64,000 nucleotides of DNA, taken from contig NC_052134.2 of the NCBI RefSeq assembly GCF_016086655.4, positions 5,828,001 through 5,892,000 of the forward strand, read 5' to 3'. The translations under genes were made by a program, and so were the position numbers. Source of the DNA: Lepeophtheirus salmonis. Lineage: Eukaryota > Arthropoda > Copepoda > Siphonostomatoida > Caligidae. Positions 36,464 through 49,200 of this stretch are shown piece after piece (position 1 is the first letter of the stretch; every line of letters starts with the position of its first letter). The notes under the pieces were generated by a model. That model was not told the origin of the DNA and did not search any database. It saw only the letters and a program-made list of their open reading frames with translations.

Positions 36464-38375
36464 TATTATAGCATAATTCATAAAACTATAAAAAGAAAAC
36501 CATATACCTTATACAAGAATAGTTCGACACAAAGAATTACGAAATTCAGTTAAAATAATAATTATTATTATAGAATTATTTGAATAATTTGGAGAAAATT
36601 ATTCAAAAATGTGTAATATGACCTTCTTTTCTTTTTTGAGTTATTTTATGTAAATAGTATAACTTTACTACATATGATTTTGGCCCAAACATCCTCAGGT
36701 GGAAAAATAACGCTTGTTCCAACTGAATAACGTAAACCTTAACTATAATAAATATTGTTCAACTGATACTTCTTTTGTTCAGATTTTAATTTATTTGATT
36801 TTATGTGGAATGACCCATGCCAAATATATTAGAAGAATGAAGTAATTAATATCTTGTTAGGAATATGATTCCAATCAATCAATGTTAGAGAATATAATGC
36901 TGTGGGATTTGTACTTAAAACTGTTTTACTTTGTATTTATACATTTCTAGGGATGCGTGTATAATAAACAATTTCTTAATCAGATGTAGAGTTGGTTCCT
37001 GGCACGTGACTTTCCTTCCTCCTCTGTGTGTGATTGATTGGTTCTATACTGTTTAGAGTACATATTGTTTACACATAATCTTAGTCTTAATTCCACTTTT
37101 GTATAAAGGGGGTTTCTTATTTTTTCAAATGCAATATTTCCTTTCATCTGTGTTTACTCACTTAAACCTCAAAAGTCTTATTACGTCTATTGTGTTTAAG
37201 ATAAATAAATAATATAATAACTGACAAAAGTCCTCATTTAAGTGTTAATCCCGAATTTGTTAATTATATTGTTGCATTTCTTGACTATTTTACAACAGGA
37301 TTTACACCTCTTTTTTTTTTAAAACTAAGAACAAAGTACAGTAATTGAACAACGTAGCTCGTTTGACAACGTGCTCGTGAGAAATTATTATTTTGACCTC
37401 CATGTGCATAGGATTGCATCTCAGTCATTCATGAACAAGAAATATACTGAATGTATATATTGACTCAAAAAACAATTCCTGAGTCTGACATATCATTCCA
37501 AAAGTTTAATATCTTTTCAATATGTTTGGTCATTTACAAAAATTAATTATAATTTTAAATTTTGTTTTAAGGCATTATATTAATGATAAATTAATTCTTT
37601 AAAAAATGAATGCTTTAGTCAAAAGCTTCGAAAATTTTTTGAAAAAGTTTTCATTTGAGAGATGAATAATATCTATTTTTTATCTTTCCATTTATAAAAA
37701 GGGCTTATCTGAAGTATAATTGTATATTGAGTTTCTGAAAAAGAATTCCACTGTGAATTTGATGAAGCATTACTTGCCATCTAAGCATTTAAGACAGGTT
37801 GGCATAGTAACTAGTATCTTTAATATAAAATCAAGGTATCCCAAAAATATTTGGTAAAATTTCAATCATTTATCCCTTTAATATCACCTAAACACTAAAC
37901 ACCTACACAAAATTTGAATTGTTATTTTGTTTGAAACCGATAAAAAAGTTAAACGTTTTTGGGTGTGCTCTTCAAATTTTTTATTATTGATAAAAAAATG
38001 AAAAGAAAAAGTCAATATAGCGTAAGACTCTTAAAAAAACTATTTAAAGTTGGTTTATTTCTTAAAACTGAACATTTTTAATGAAATAGTTTTTTCAGAA
38101 GATTAAACAATTTTCCAAAAGTTTTTTTTTTTTTTCAAAATATTACCTAAAGAGATTTTTTCTTACTATTTTTTTTTCAATTATAGAAAATTGCTTAGCA
38201 CCCCAACATAAGTTTTAACCTTTTATTTGTCAAAAAAACAAAACTAACAATGCAAAATTTCCTATATTATCAACATATATTGTGGACATGTGTACCAGCA
38301 TAAAAATAAATGGATAATCGAATGAGAATTGAATTCAAAATGAGTAAATAACATTTTTTTATTATCAAAGTATAT
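36464..38375. other. AT-rich DNA, nothing recognised
   Basis: Any right terminal repeat of the THAP/P-like element should lie in the first few hundred bases, but I could not identify one. Poly-T runs occur at about 37310 and 38125. Confidence 0.55.
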
Positions 38376-39690
38376 ATTATGGTGTACTGTAATTGCAGAA
38401 TTTGGGATCGCTAAATATTTATTATTTTGTATTAAATTTCTTTATACAAGAAAATAACCGTCAAACATCCAAAAATATGGTCTTTCATGGAAGCTTTTTG
38501 GTTTGGAAATATGTAAAATGATGAAAAATATGACATTTTGATGTTGTTACTTAAAAATGATCGATTTGTATCTAGTTACAGGATTTTTATAGATGAAACA
38601 TATATTTTGCAAAAATAATTTACTCTCCTTCTCTAACTTGCCTCATGGTATGAGTATTTTTTACCTTAAACTTGTGCTTCAAATTTAACTTTGAATTTAT
38701 AATCAAATTCAAAGTCGTGAACGTTACCACAAATAATTTTTCCGAGTTTCTCTATTTATAACAAATAAAAAAATAAAAAATAATAAAGCTTATATATATG
38801 ATTAACATAATCTAGCGCATCTGAAAACCTGTTAGCTTCATTTTTGGGACCATTGATCTCAGTTATTATGTGACTTACCAATAGTTCCTTAATATCAGGT
38901 ATTTACTATTCAAAATAGTCTATGGATCAAATGTTTCTTTATTAGGTGCATGATAACAACATGAGTCATTATATTTACAGCAACTGAGTCTCTTCCAAAA
39001 TGAAAATAATTTTCCAAAACTTATGAAGATATTTTCCCTGTTTTGCATGTGATTTTTAAAGAAATGCCTTTATAGCTTGATCTCTCAATGATTGAAACTT
39101 TAATTATGGAATAAATTAGACGAAAAAAATAAAACATTTTAGAACATAAAAATATGTTTAAATGAAAACAAATCAAACCTAGAAATTAAAGAATAATTAA
39201 TAAAAAGTAATACCTTTATAAGTTTATTACAATGCTTTTGTATTCTAAAATCATAAATTGCTAAAATAAGGTTTCATATTTGCCATCAATAATTAACAAA
39301 AGTATATTTGATAATAACGTATTATACACTTTGTAACAAAAATGAGATTTCAGTAGTAAAAATGGTAAAAAAAAGTCGAAATAAATGCTGGTTATACGTG
39401 GTTCCAAAATTTAATATTATTTATTGGCAGCATGTTTGGAACTCAAATAAACATACTATGAGGCAATGCTGTGAAAGGTATTAAAATATTGATTCAAAAT
39501 ACATCTTTCATCTAATATACTTGAAACAATATCAACATATCATTTTTTTGGACATAATACAGATTTAAAAAAAAATATGTCCATGAAAGACCATTTCTTT
39601 AGACATTTAATCTTAATTTTCTTGTTTTAAGGAACAGATTGAAAATATCTGGCGATCCCAACTTTTATCATAACGGGACAGTCTAATATA
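38376..39690. mobile_element. Non-autonomous inverted-repeat element
   Basis: The left arm 38376-38500 and the reverse complement of the right arm 39560-39690 match over about 110-120 bases. Anchors are TTGGGATCGC(C/T)A(G/A)ATATTT, 'acaagaaaat' and 'atggtctttcatgga'. Ungapped alignment of the outer 47 bases gives about 35 identities and starts with TATATTA on both sides. The 1 kb interior is AT-rich and non-coding. This is consistent with an internally deleted DNA transposon of undetermined superfamily. Its right end coincides with the TA into which the next mariner is inserted. Confidence 0.65.
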
Positions 39691-40974
39691 CAGGGTAGGA
39701 AAGCAAAACGTGGACTCCCAAGATGGATTTATAAATTGATCAATAATTTTATATTTTATATAGTAAGAATTATAATATGTTAAGAATTCATCTAGACAAG
39801 GTTTATGTAAAAAATTTTATCAACCAATATGGCCACTTCATTATCAATCACAGCCTTTATACGTTGCCTGAAGGGCATGCAGGAAATGATGAAAAACTAA
39901 TTTGACAAGTTGTCCCATGCAGCCATTATGGAAGACTTCAGTGAGTCCACATTTGGATGTGGGAACCTGTTGGTTCACCTCTCCAAAGTGCCCCTTATAG
40001 AAAGGTCCAGTGGGTTCAAATCTTGTAAAAAAGGGGCCATATCTTTTTGGACAATAATCGACCCATATTATCCTCACTGATCTTTTGGAACTTGGCGGGA
40101 CGTGTGACAGAGGTTGCCGTCCGGAGTCCAGATGTAGTTAACTTTCGGTTAGTTGGTCTTCAGCCATGGCAAGATGGTAAACCTAAGCACCTTATAGTAT
40201 GCTTCCTTGCCGATTTTCTGCCCAGCCTTGAAAAAAGCGGAGGTATCTTCTTGCTATCAGTTCCCACAACGCCGATACCCATTGATTCGACCATTTTAGT
40301 ATTGTAAACCCCTTAGATCTTTTATTTTGTGTCTACAAGCTAGATATCGTTCTGGTGGTTGTGGAATTGATCATTTCTGAAAATCTTATTGTCCACGAAA
40401 ATTTTCACAAATTACCCATATGTCTTGGTACTTGTGAGGATTTTCTTCCAACTCTTGAGCTTACCGGCTTTCATGCTATTTTTCAGAAGGTGGCTAGGAG
40501 TCTTTGTGAAAAAAATAATCCCAAATGTGCTTTATTGCCCTCCAGATTATCCTAGGAGCCACAGAGATGTCGTTGGCGATGTGATTCATCGACTTAGAGA
40601 GATTTTCATTTGTATTCTTGTCCATACTTAACATGTATCCCTGATTTAGTTATTCCCTCCCCTCCCAGACATCCTGGAGACGTTTTTTCCATTTTTTTTC
40701 ATCTAGGCCTACTTTAAAACCAGTCTCCTAGAATATTTAATAGTGTTTGTAATCTTCAAAACATCAGCTCTAGCATCTAAGAGATCTGAGATGCACTGTC
40801 TTTTAGCTTGTTTCTTGCTCGTTATGATGAAACAAATAAATGATTAGTATAGTTTGTTTACTTAAAAAGAACGACAGAGACAGAATATCAAAAAATAATC
40901 ACAATAAAATTTGATAGTAATGAGACAATAAACATTAATTAACAGTCCACGTTCTTTTGCTGCCTTACCCTAAC
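39691..40974 (-). mobile_element. Full-length dead mariner element
   Basis: The left end 'agggtaggaaagcaaaacg' and the reverse complement of the right end 'agggtaaggcagcaaaagaa' form terminal inverted repeats of about 28 bp. 'acgtggact' is shared further in on both sides. TA dinucleotides lie at 39689-39690 and 40975-40976. The length of about 1.28 kb is standard for mariner. The transposase lies on the minus strand. The element sits exactly at the right end of the inverted-repeat element 38376-39690. Confidence 0.88.
39800..40633 (-). pseudogene. Mariner transposase pseudogene
   Basis: Reading leftward from 40633: M-D-K-N-T-N-E-N-L-S-K-S-M and I-S-V-A-P-R-I-I-W-R-A-I-K-H (HTH region), H-L-L-K-N-S-M-K-A-G-K-L-K (linker), and K-I-F-V-D-N-K-I-F (near the first catalytic block, where active copies have S-D-E-K). 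Then come M-V-E-S-M-G-I-G-V-V-G, A-E-Q/A-G-Q-K-I-G-K-E-A-Y-Y-K-V-L and I-W-T-P-D-G-N-L-C-H-T (second catalytic Asp present). L-Q-D-L-N-P-L-D-L-S-I-R keeps the third Asp, and then H-P-N-V-D-S-L-K-S-S-I-M-A-A-W. The C-terminus F-R-Q-R-I-K-A-V-I-D lies near 39850. Several frameshifts and stops interrupt it. Plus-strand open frames across this stretch are shadows. Confidence 0.85.
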
Positions 40975-40976
40975 TA

Positions 40977-42194
40977 TGCTTCTCATGGTTTCTTTTTGTT
41001 GATATATTAATTCATATTAATATTAACTAGTATATATTAATGCTGTGCTGGTCCTTACTTAGTACTGAAGGATCAATAGGTCTTGTTCTAAGATCAAAAT
41101 GGACCAAATATATAAGTATCGACAAAACACTAAACAATAGAATTATTGATTTTGTTCGCAATTTTTCTTTGCATGGTAATTATAATCCATCATAAAAAAC
41201 AATGCAAATTATGTTCTAAACTTATATTCATTTGTTGTCAAAATATTTGTTCACCTTTCTGGGAAAATTTACACCAAAAAATTTATTCCAACTGTGGTAC
41301 TCAATTAATATTGTATATTTTGAGTTCAAACTATTCACATTTGATCTCACAATTTAAGTGGAATAAAAAAAACCATATCAAACCGAGTTGATATTGTGGT
41401 AAATATGTCTAAAAAGGATAACATCAATTTAACTAGATAAAATTAGCATTAAATATATAAATTAATTCCATATTTGTGTGTTCATACACTGAAGCTTTTG
41501 TTGATGAAGGTAAAATAAGAAAGAAAAAACTGTATGTGAATTCTTAAAAGCAATGAAAAGAAACTATGCAAAAGCTTTCCTATAGAAGAAGGAAAAATAT
41601 ATTTTTAAATAACTTAATTGGAACAAATACATGCACACGTACTTAGCAACTTGAGAAATCCAACTATATAAAGGGATAATAATAATTTGTTGCTTGATTG
41701 TTTCTCAGTCCAACATTGATAATTATTTTCAAATATTGACTAATGTATGTATATTATGTACGCATATACATACATTTTGAATCGTAATTTTCCATTGCAC
41801 CATTCGATAGACTTTGTAAATAATAATTTAACATGCAAAAATCTACTCGTATATTAATCCAGAAATTATAAATTTCATAATAGGTTTTGTTGATTAATTT
41901 TTTCTTAGTACGAAGTAGACAATATCAGTGGGGTAAGAACAATCATTAAAAAATGTTTTATAGAAAGTGGCGCTATTGTTATGAACCATAGTAATAGCAA
42001 ATAAGTAAACAAAATACAAATAAACAACAAACGCTCCCCACTATTTGTGGCTATGTTAAGACACTACCAAAAGTTAAAAAATGTTTTTGAATATTCTTAT
42101 CGAATCCAGTTGTATTTTGAATTCATTTGAAATCCATAACTATCATATAGGATCCATTGTGTTAAGATTTTTCTTGAGTTAAGTAGTTATTTTC
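40977..42194. other. AT-rich DNA, nothing recognised
   Basis: One 81-codon plus-strand frame (41146-41391, no known domain) is within chance expectation. No other content was seen. Confidence 0.55.
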
Positions 42195-42300
42195 TTTTGT
42201 GCCCAAGTCGAGTGACGAGTCTTCAAAATATGTCACAAGTCCAAGTTGAGTTGCAAGTCTACAGTCAAAGTCCCACCTCTTGAAAGAAACATTATAGTGT
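42195..42300. repeat. Partial GAGTC-rich repeat
   Basis: 'cgagtcttcaaaatatg', 'caagtccaagttgagttg' and 'cccacctctt' echo the first third of the repeats at 6.6 and 10.8 kb. The 3' two thirds of the repeat are absent. Confidence 0.5.
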
Positions 42301-42309
42301 AATAAATTA

Positions 42310-42680
42310 CGATAAATATATATCCCCCTCATCAATATTTATCGAATAATGGTTATTTATTGTGCTTATATTTTGTGAATAAGAAAAGTTTTGGAATAAA
42401 AGAATATCACTCTCTTATTTCTCCTCACACAGCCAAACTGAACACTTGACCTATTAAAAAATATACTTGTTTGAATTTTGATATGTTTCCGTATTTTATC
42501 TTATGCTTTAAGATATGATAAGCTTGAAAATTATTTTTTTAGGGATTTAAGTATCTCTATACACTACCTCATCAGCCTTAAAGTTTTTCCAAAATGCCTT
42601 TTTAGATGATTTTGCGTGGTTTTGTTAATAAAAGTATGAATAAAACCCACAATTGAATGCCAGAAAGGACATCAATTTTT
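42310..42680. repeat. Dispersed repeat, single arm
   Basis: Shares an ordered series of blocks with 58250-58540 and with the reverse complement of 58650-58930: 'attttgtgaataag', 'cagccaaactg', 'gacctatt', 'gaattttgatatgtttccg', 'atgctttaagat', 'agggatttaagtatctct', 'ccttaaagtt' and 'aaaatgcctttt.atgatttt'. After 42600 it follows only the right (inverted) copy ('gatgattttgcgt', 'attgaatgc'). There are no coding features. Confidence 0.75.
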
Positions 42681-43696
42681 ACATATTTTCTTATCTAAGT
42701 ATCAAGATTGCCCTGTACAATGAAGGTAAAGAGAAACATTTAGATACCCGGACCGCAGTACTAAAATTGTACTAAAATTTAGTACGTAAATAAATACAAT
42801 TTGGTTCCCCATTCTTAATAAATTTTTAATTTTTCTCCCCTCTCTTCCCCTAGTGTAAGTTTTAAACTCTGTCATTGTTTATACTTTATTGGTGCAACTC
42901 AATTTAGAATACAAATATCCTATTGAAAAACCTTATTCATCTTTTATGGGTATATACAGATAGTCTATACAACGAATGCACCCAGAAAATATTTTCTGAG
43001 GTAAAAGCAAAAAATTATAAATCTCTGCGTCTAAAAGAAACTTTTTTAATATATCTTAGCTACGATATTGCAAAGGATTTGAGTTTGATTAAAATTGAGC
43101 TATGAGCAAGATACCTGAGCTTTTTGTCGCTTTTTATAGACTATCAAATCAATGGAATCTTCATTTTCGACCCTTGAGATATGATTATCTCTCTAGTAAT
43201 TCATAGTTATGACTATGAAATATCTTAGAATTGTATCTATGCTTAAAAATTAGAAAGAAAAAAAAATATCTCGCACATAAAGTCATTGCATCCTGGATAA
43301 AATATCTTTACTTATTTTCTGGTTTTTAGTACTACTTTCAAATATACTTCTAGTATTTTTACAAAATTTTAAATGTTATAAAAAGTTTGATTATCTTTGA
43401 CATATTGTTAATTGAACATTAATGATTAGATGCATCATATTTAAATTGCAATTTCATGAATTGCATATCATTTTTTTACGAAATGTGTATCATCCAATTT
43501 TTTTTATCTTAGTCTATGTGTAGAATTCTGTCATCTTAGTATAAACTTATGCTAGAGCGATAAATATGTACAATGGTCAATAGACAATATCTGTGTGTTG
43601 AGTAAAAGTAGTATAAATTATGACCTGCTGATAAGCTAAAAAAGAAACCAAAAAGTGACATGATAAAATACTAATTTCTCAAGATGTTATCGTATG

Positions 43697-43720
43697 ATTT
43701 TACTCTTTGAAGAGTAAAAT
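43697..43720. repeat. Perfect 24-bp palindrome
   Basis: Arms attttactctt and aagagtaaaat flank a central TG. Outside the palindrome, 'gttatc' on the left and 'gatagc' on the right prolong the symmetry imperfectly after a 5-base bulge. It could form a hairpin in RNA or a cruciform. Confidence 0.6.
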
Positions 43721-44652
43721 GATAGCATATATATATTTAAAGTAATCACTAGTACTTGTACTCTTAAAAATCGAAAATAACACAAAGGATTTGTTCAATT
43801 TCTGCCTATTTCCTTGCTAGATACGGATGGAATTTTATGTTTATTTTCTTTCCCTTACAGCTGCATGTAGTTAAACTAATAAAACATCATAATATCTAAG
43901 CTGCTCTTTTTCTAAACATTATTCAAAATGTCTGGAGGACCATGTCATTTTTAGGTGTGTCTTTTTTTAGCAAACAACGAATGTTAAAATTTTATACAAT
44001 TCTATGTAGAGCAATTATTTTTTGAGTAATGGTTTTAAACCAATATATTATTGAAACGACAAATGATTAATTATAATAAATTTTTTAGATTGATTGTAAT
44101 TTCTTCAATATATGGATACATTCGAATATATTGACATATCATATAAACAAGTGCATTTTGTTTCATGCAGTGTCTACTTTACGTTTCACGCGTACAAAAT
44201 TGCCTCTTCATAAATGTGTATAGAATTGTTAAATAGTCAAAAATTATTAACTTTTAGTTTTACGTATGCCTACATCTCAGGTTGTTTTAAATGTTTCTAA
44301 TCTGAGCATTAGTATAGTAGCCTTTGTCAAGACGATATGTAAAGCAATATAATAATATTCCACAGATATCTTTGCAGATATCCCAACCATTTGAAATCTG
44401 GACTTTTTATTATTATTTTAATTACTTTATATTTAGAAGTTCTCTCTTCAAGAACAAATGAATAATCATAACATCTCTGGAAATTAAAAAATACTGTTCA
44501 GATTGCAAATAAAAAGTAACATGGCTTGAGTTTTAGGAAATATTTTCTACAACTCTGCAAATGTATTTATTCACAAAACCAGTCAACTGATGACCACATT
44601 TGAGAAGCAAGGACTTAAATTCTTTTATGTTTATCAAACCTTTAGAAAGAAA

Positions 44653-44689
44653 TAGACTTTCACAAGTCTATATTAATAGTGAAAGTCTA
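44653..44689. repeat. 11-bp inverted repeat hairpin
   Basis: tagactttcac and gtgaaagtcta are exact reverse complements with a 15-base loop. Isolated; no downstream T-run consistent with a Pol III terminator was assessed. Confidence 0.55.
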
Positions 44690-45424
44690 ATATTTTTGTT
44701 TGGCTCTAAAATTGTGAATAATATTCGTTATATACAGAAATAATCCAATATAAGTAGGTGCCATAATTGGGAGCTCAAATCATTATATATTTTTAAGTAA
44801 ATAATAGTTAGAACTCCTTTTATAGTAAGAATTCATGTTATTAAGGAAACAGTTTTCTTTATATAAATTATTCTAAATTTTAATATATTTTTGATCACAA
44901 TTTATTTTTATATAAATATAAATGTTACTCTTTATCATTTCAACAAACATAAAACTTGAGAAGAGATTGAAAATATAAGTAAAAACTTTGCTGTCATTGG
45001 AATTATGTGATAAATTAACTTGGAATGACAATCAATTATCCTTTGGTTTCAGACTTGCTTTTGAAAAGCTTTTAATTTAACATTTATATTTTGCAAGAAA
45101 TTTACCCCAACTTGGATTCCAGTATTTTTCAAATGCATAATATGCTCAAAGTCCAACTTAACTATTCACGGTAACAATTAAGCACTACTACATGTCTGAT
45201 TTTTCCTTTTTTTCATACAACAACCAGGCATTCACTAATAAAATAGTCTTTTTTTTCAAATTGGTTGCAAACAAAACTAATTATCATATATTTTTGCGGT
45301 AAATACTTTATATTTAGAACTTGAATCTGAATTTGGATTTGACTTGCACAACAGAAAGGTGCGTACGGACTTTATTAGGACTCAGATCATGCTGGCTCAA
45401 ATTATTACTTGAAATGGGAAAAGA

Positions 45425-45469
45425 TGGACTCTAATATAGCTCTCAATTATGTAGCCCGTCATAATTATA
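45425..45469. repeat. 45-bp direct repeat, left copy
   Basis: Bases 45425-45469 (from tggactctaat to cataattata) are identical to 46205-46249. This copy ends in TA exactly where the mariner terminal repeat begins (45470). Confidence 0.95.
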
Positions 45470-46204
45470 CAGGGAGCGGGGATCAAATTGTCGCCAAAAT
45501 ATTTTTCTACAAAAAACAACACAAAAAATAATTTTTTTATCTTTTTTATTGAAAATCAAAACTATGACGAGCATATAGGTATAAAGTAGCCATTCATTCG
45601 ATATAATCACCGTTGGCATCAATAACGGCCTCAATACAGCCTCTGAACCGGCCGCAGGCTCTTCTGACCATCTCACTGTCCATGTTGCCGAATACCTTCT
45701 TGATGTAGTCCATCAGGCTGGCCTTGGTGCTATGGGGATGTCTGTTGGTATGTCTCTCGACCTAGTCCTAGACAAAATAGTCCAAAGGAAAAAGGTCGGT
45801 AGAGGTAGGAGGCCACAAATCCTTGGTTACGACGTCATAACAGTTCTCGGTTAACCACTGCATGGAGATTTTGGACACATGGCAGGGTGCTGAGTCCTGT
45901 TGCCACACCCAGGGCCTGTCTCCGACCACCCTTTGGATACAGGGCAGAACCACCTTCTCCATAACATCCAGCTAGACCTCTGTATGGACTTTTAGACCCG
46001 TTTCAAACATGTGTGGAGGCATAACATAACCTTCACTGCTGACACCCCGAACACCATGACATTGCAGGGAACTTGGTCTTCATTACTTTCCTCACATGGC
46101 TAATGCAGGTGGCTATCCACCTGTTGTTCTGCTTGTTGACCTTCTGATCTTGACAGAAATTCTTTTCATTAGAGAAAAACCACAGCATCGCGGGCTGCTT
46201 TGGG
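45470..46204 (-). mobile_element. Half mariner element (3' part only)
   Basis: The right terminal repeat of a mariner starts at 45470 ('cagggagcggggatcaaat') directly after a TA. About 125 bases of 3' noncoding sequence follow, then the transposase C-terminal two thirds on the minus strand, ending abruptly at 46204 inside the transposase. The N-terminal half and second TIR are absent. Beyond 46204 comes an exact copy of the 45-bp left flank followed by what looks like the uninterrupted target site. Confidence 0.85.
45600..46204 (-). pseudogene. Mariner transposase, C-terminal two thirds
   Basis: From 46204 leftward the frame opens with W-F-F-S-N-E-K-N-F (first catalytic block, with D-E-K changed to N-E-K), then V-N-K-Q-N-N-R-W and V-M-K-T-K-F-P-A. 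After a frame change come V-W-Q-Q-D-S-A-P-C-H-V-S (second catalytic Asp intact) and L-W-P-P-T-S-T-D-L-F-P-L-D-Y-F (third Asp intact). After another shift come F-R/G-C-I-E-A-V-I-D-A-N-G-D-Y-I, close to 45600. Three separate frames carry the pieces, so it is not translatable. The C-terminal segment matches the 60.3 kb relic closely (A-I-I-D-A-K-G-D-Y). Confidence 0.85.
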
Positions 46205-46249
46205 TGGACTCTAATATAGCTCTCAATTATGTAGCCCGTCATAATTATA
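46205..46249. repeat. 45-bp direct repeat, right copy
   Basis: Exact second copy of 45425-45469. Here it continues without interruption into 'tatgtatctttta', as an empty target site would. Confidence 0.95.
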
Positions 46250-49200
46250 TGTATCTTTTATTTGTGTGATATTTTTAACTCATGGTTTGAAAGGTGCCAG
46301 GCTTCACAAAGAAAAGCAAATTGTTCAAAATTGGGAGTTTGAAACAATTATTTTTCATTTATGTAGTGTACATCCCAAAACACATTTCAATTCCTTGATT
46401 AGCTTGAATGCTATTTTTTCCCGTCATGAATAGTTTTTTCATCCATTGTTTTGGAAATAACAAAAATTAACCCTTAGCACAATAACTCACAAACTGACGG
46501 ACATATTGTTATGAAATTTTGAAAGCTGCCTTTGAAGGTTGTTACACACCAAAAATAAAATTAATTAATCGTAGTGTCATTTATGTATGGAACCTGGGAC
46601 TTTTTACTGTATAAAAGATAACTGCGCTGCATTTTGTAAAAATTTGCTTCTCTATGCTAGCAAATACTGAAAAACATATCTTGTTAGAAAATAAATTATA
46701 TGGAAGGGGGAAATAAGGACAGAAATAATCCTTCCATCCCTAATCTACCAAATTTGTCTGACCTTCCGAAACCATCTGATAAGTTATGTTTTCCCCATAA
46801 TTTTTTATAGATATTCAATACAACATTAATCTCTATTTATAAAAAAAAAAATGTACTCCAGGGTGTATACTAAAAAAATTTAGTATTGCATCCTTCAATC
46901 TAGAAGGATATTCGATTGAGGGAATTTTGGCATTTCATAATGTGACCATGATATATATATTTTTTGAGTAATCCTTGAGTTGATACAATTTGAATGAATT
47001 AGGTAAAACAAAATTCTCTTCAAAAAATCCTCTTAATTGTCGTGAAATAATATTTAAATTGATTCAACTTAGGAGGCATCTGGCGACTAAAATATGATTT
47101 ATGTACGTATGTTTGAACACGTGATCGGATGCATTGTTTATAGTACTCCCTGATTCAACCTAATTTTAAAAAAATGAATGAGACTTTAGATGAGGTTTAG
47201 CAATGAGCTAAACTACTCAATTATATAGTTTTTTATTAGTATTGAGTGAGGAGCGACGTGTGAGTAGTCTTATGAAAAATGGAGGGTAACAACAAGGATT
47301 TGTTTGGGTTATCTTCTATAATATACAAACAAAATGTGTATGTTTCTTCTTCACCTAATAACTCTGGGCAATGTAGAGTACTATCGCTAGTACATAACAT
47401 GGAAATTTCAGATAATATAACCAGTCACATTCTACACTTTTAATCATTGCATGCATATAATAGGATAAAGATTTGATGTATGTACTTATTCATCATTTTT
47501 GGAAGGGAAGAATAAGAATCAAAGAAGTTCCTCAATCAAGAAATTTCATCCCTGTATGACAAAGAAGAATCCTAAATATATTGTGTTATATAAAAAAAAA
47601 GAATAAAAATAGGGATGAATAAAAAGAAAATGATTTAAGAGAGTTAAACTCAAAAATATATAATCATATATGCATCTGTTTAAATTTGAGAGCTTCCTTT
47701 CCTATCCTTCATGAAAGAAAGAGGAAGGTAACATTTGTACTTTCAATATTTATTTATTCAGAAACATAATTCCAAAAGTAATATCTAATGTACATAGCTT
47801 CCTTAAATAAAGTACATATTTAACTTTATGTATTTACTACTAAACAAACTGAAATATAACCATGGTAACATTTTCAAAAGACCATTATGTCTGCTTACTT
47901 AATTTACTGTTTTCTCTCATAAAAAATATTGTTTATTTTGTGCTTTAACATTTTTACATCATCATACAACCCAGAAAGAAAATATAAATAATAAAATAGA
48001 GTTACTTATAATATTTTTTCTTATTGGTTTTGATGTGATCAATATCTACTCAGTATACTTAGCTGCGTACACTGATACAACAATGAATTTAAATTTCAAA
48101 ATCAATATATTTATATATATTATACTTATTAGTGTTTTGTACCTACTACGTATTATTTTAAATTGAATGGAAATATTTTTTTCTTTTTAAAGTCATAATA
48201 ATAGGTGTTAATCATAGCCGTCTTCCCTAGAAGATATATGTGATGTTATCAATGTCTGCAGTAAAAATACATTTGAAACAAATTTATATCCTTTATATCA
48301 AAGAAATAGATCAAGTATATAACGTTATGTTAGTCGAAAGACGTAAGCTTGTGGTAAGAAGTCTAATTTAATCTGAACCATCTCTGAATAGCTTAACAGA
48401 TCAGAAAAATGTTTAATACACATATTCCTGGTCTGTCATACTTTATATTGATATATTATTAGTAAATAAAATTAGTTTCATTTACTCTTAAGAAAATAAT
48501 TATTTAACTGTTTTATTTTATGACATTTGAACTATATAAATTTATATGACATATTATCTTGAAACTCGGGATTAGAGACTAATATTTGTATTTCAAGTTG
48601 AAGAATGTTTGCAAACAACTATAAAAACAAGTAAATACACACAAATTCCACTCTTTTAACCAAAAAGAACATCAGCATCGATGTCGATTCTCAATTCTAC
48701 TCTAATTCCAAGAAAACCATCATTGCTACTCTTTGTCATTTATAAGTATATGCACTAGTAATAACTTTATTCTTATATGTATGCTCTACCCTCAAGAAAT
48801 ATAGAAAAATGAGAATAGTTTTGCAGAAAAAATAAAACGTTATTCAGTCTTACCAACTTGGAAATATCATGTACGCGTTTTAGATCATATGTTTGCAACT
48901 TTATTCCTATAATACATTTTGAACTATACGTTATAAAGATGTTTAATATTTCCTTAAGGATTATGTTTCTAATATAGCTTGAACATGAAAAATCAGATCA
49001 CTTTTATTTAGATACAGGTATTTTTATGTTGCTCTAAATGTAATTGGATTTAAAAAAAGAAGAAGAGCTAATGACCATAAAGGTAAAGAGCTTTAAGAGT
49101 TGTTTTATATATTTATCCAAATAAGTTATCATAACTTAGGCGTAGAAAAAACCTCTAACTATGGGTAAATTTTACCTTGTTAATTGAGTGTGAAAGCTTT

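Larger units (their letters stand above)
42690..45424. other. AT-rich DNA with small hairpins
   Basis: Two near-perfect inverted repeats are listed separately at 43697-43720 and 44653-44689. No gene, RNA gene or element was recognised. Confidence 0.5.

Noticed and set aside
40047..40631. Three overlapping plus-strand open frames of 66-86 codons
   Set aside because: They lie antisense to the minus-strand mariner transposase between TIRs 39691 and 40974.
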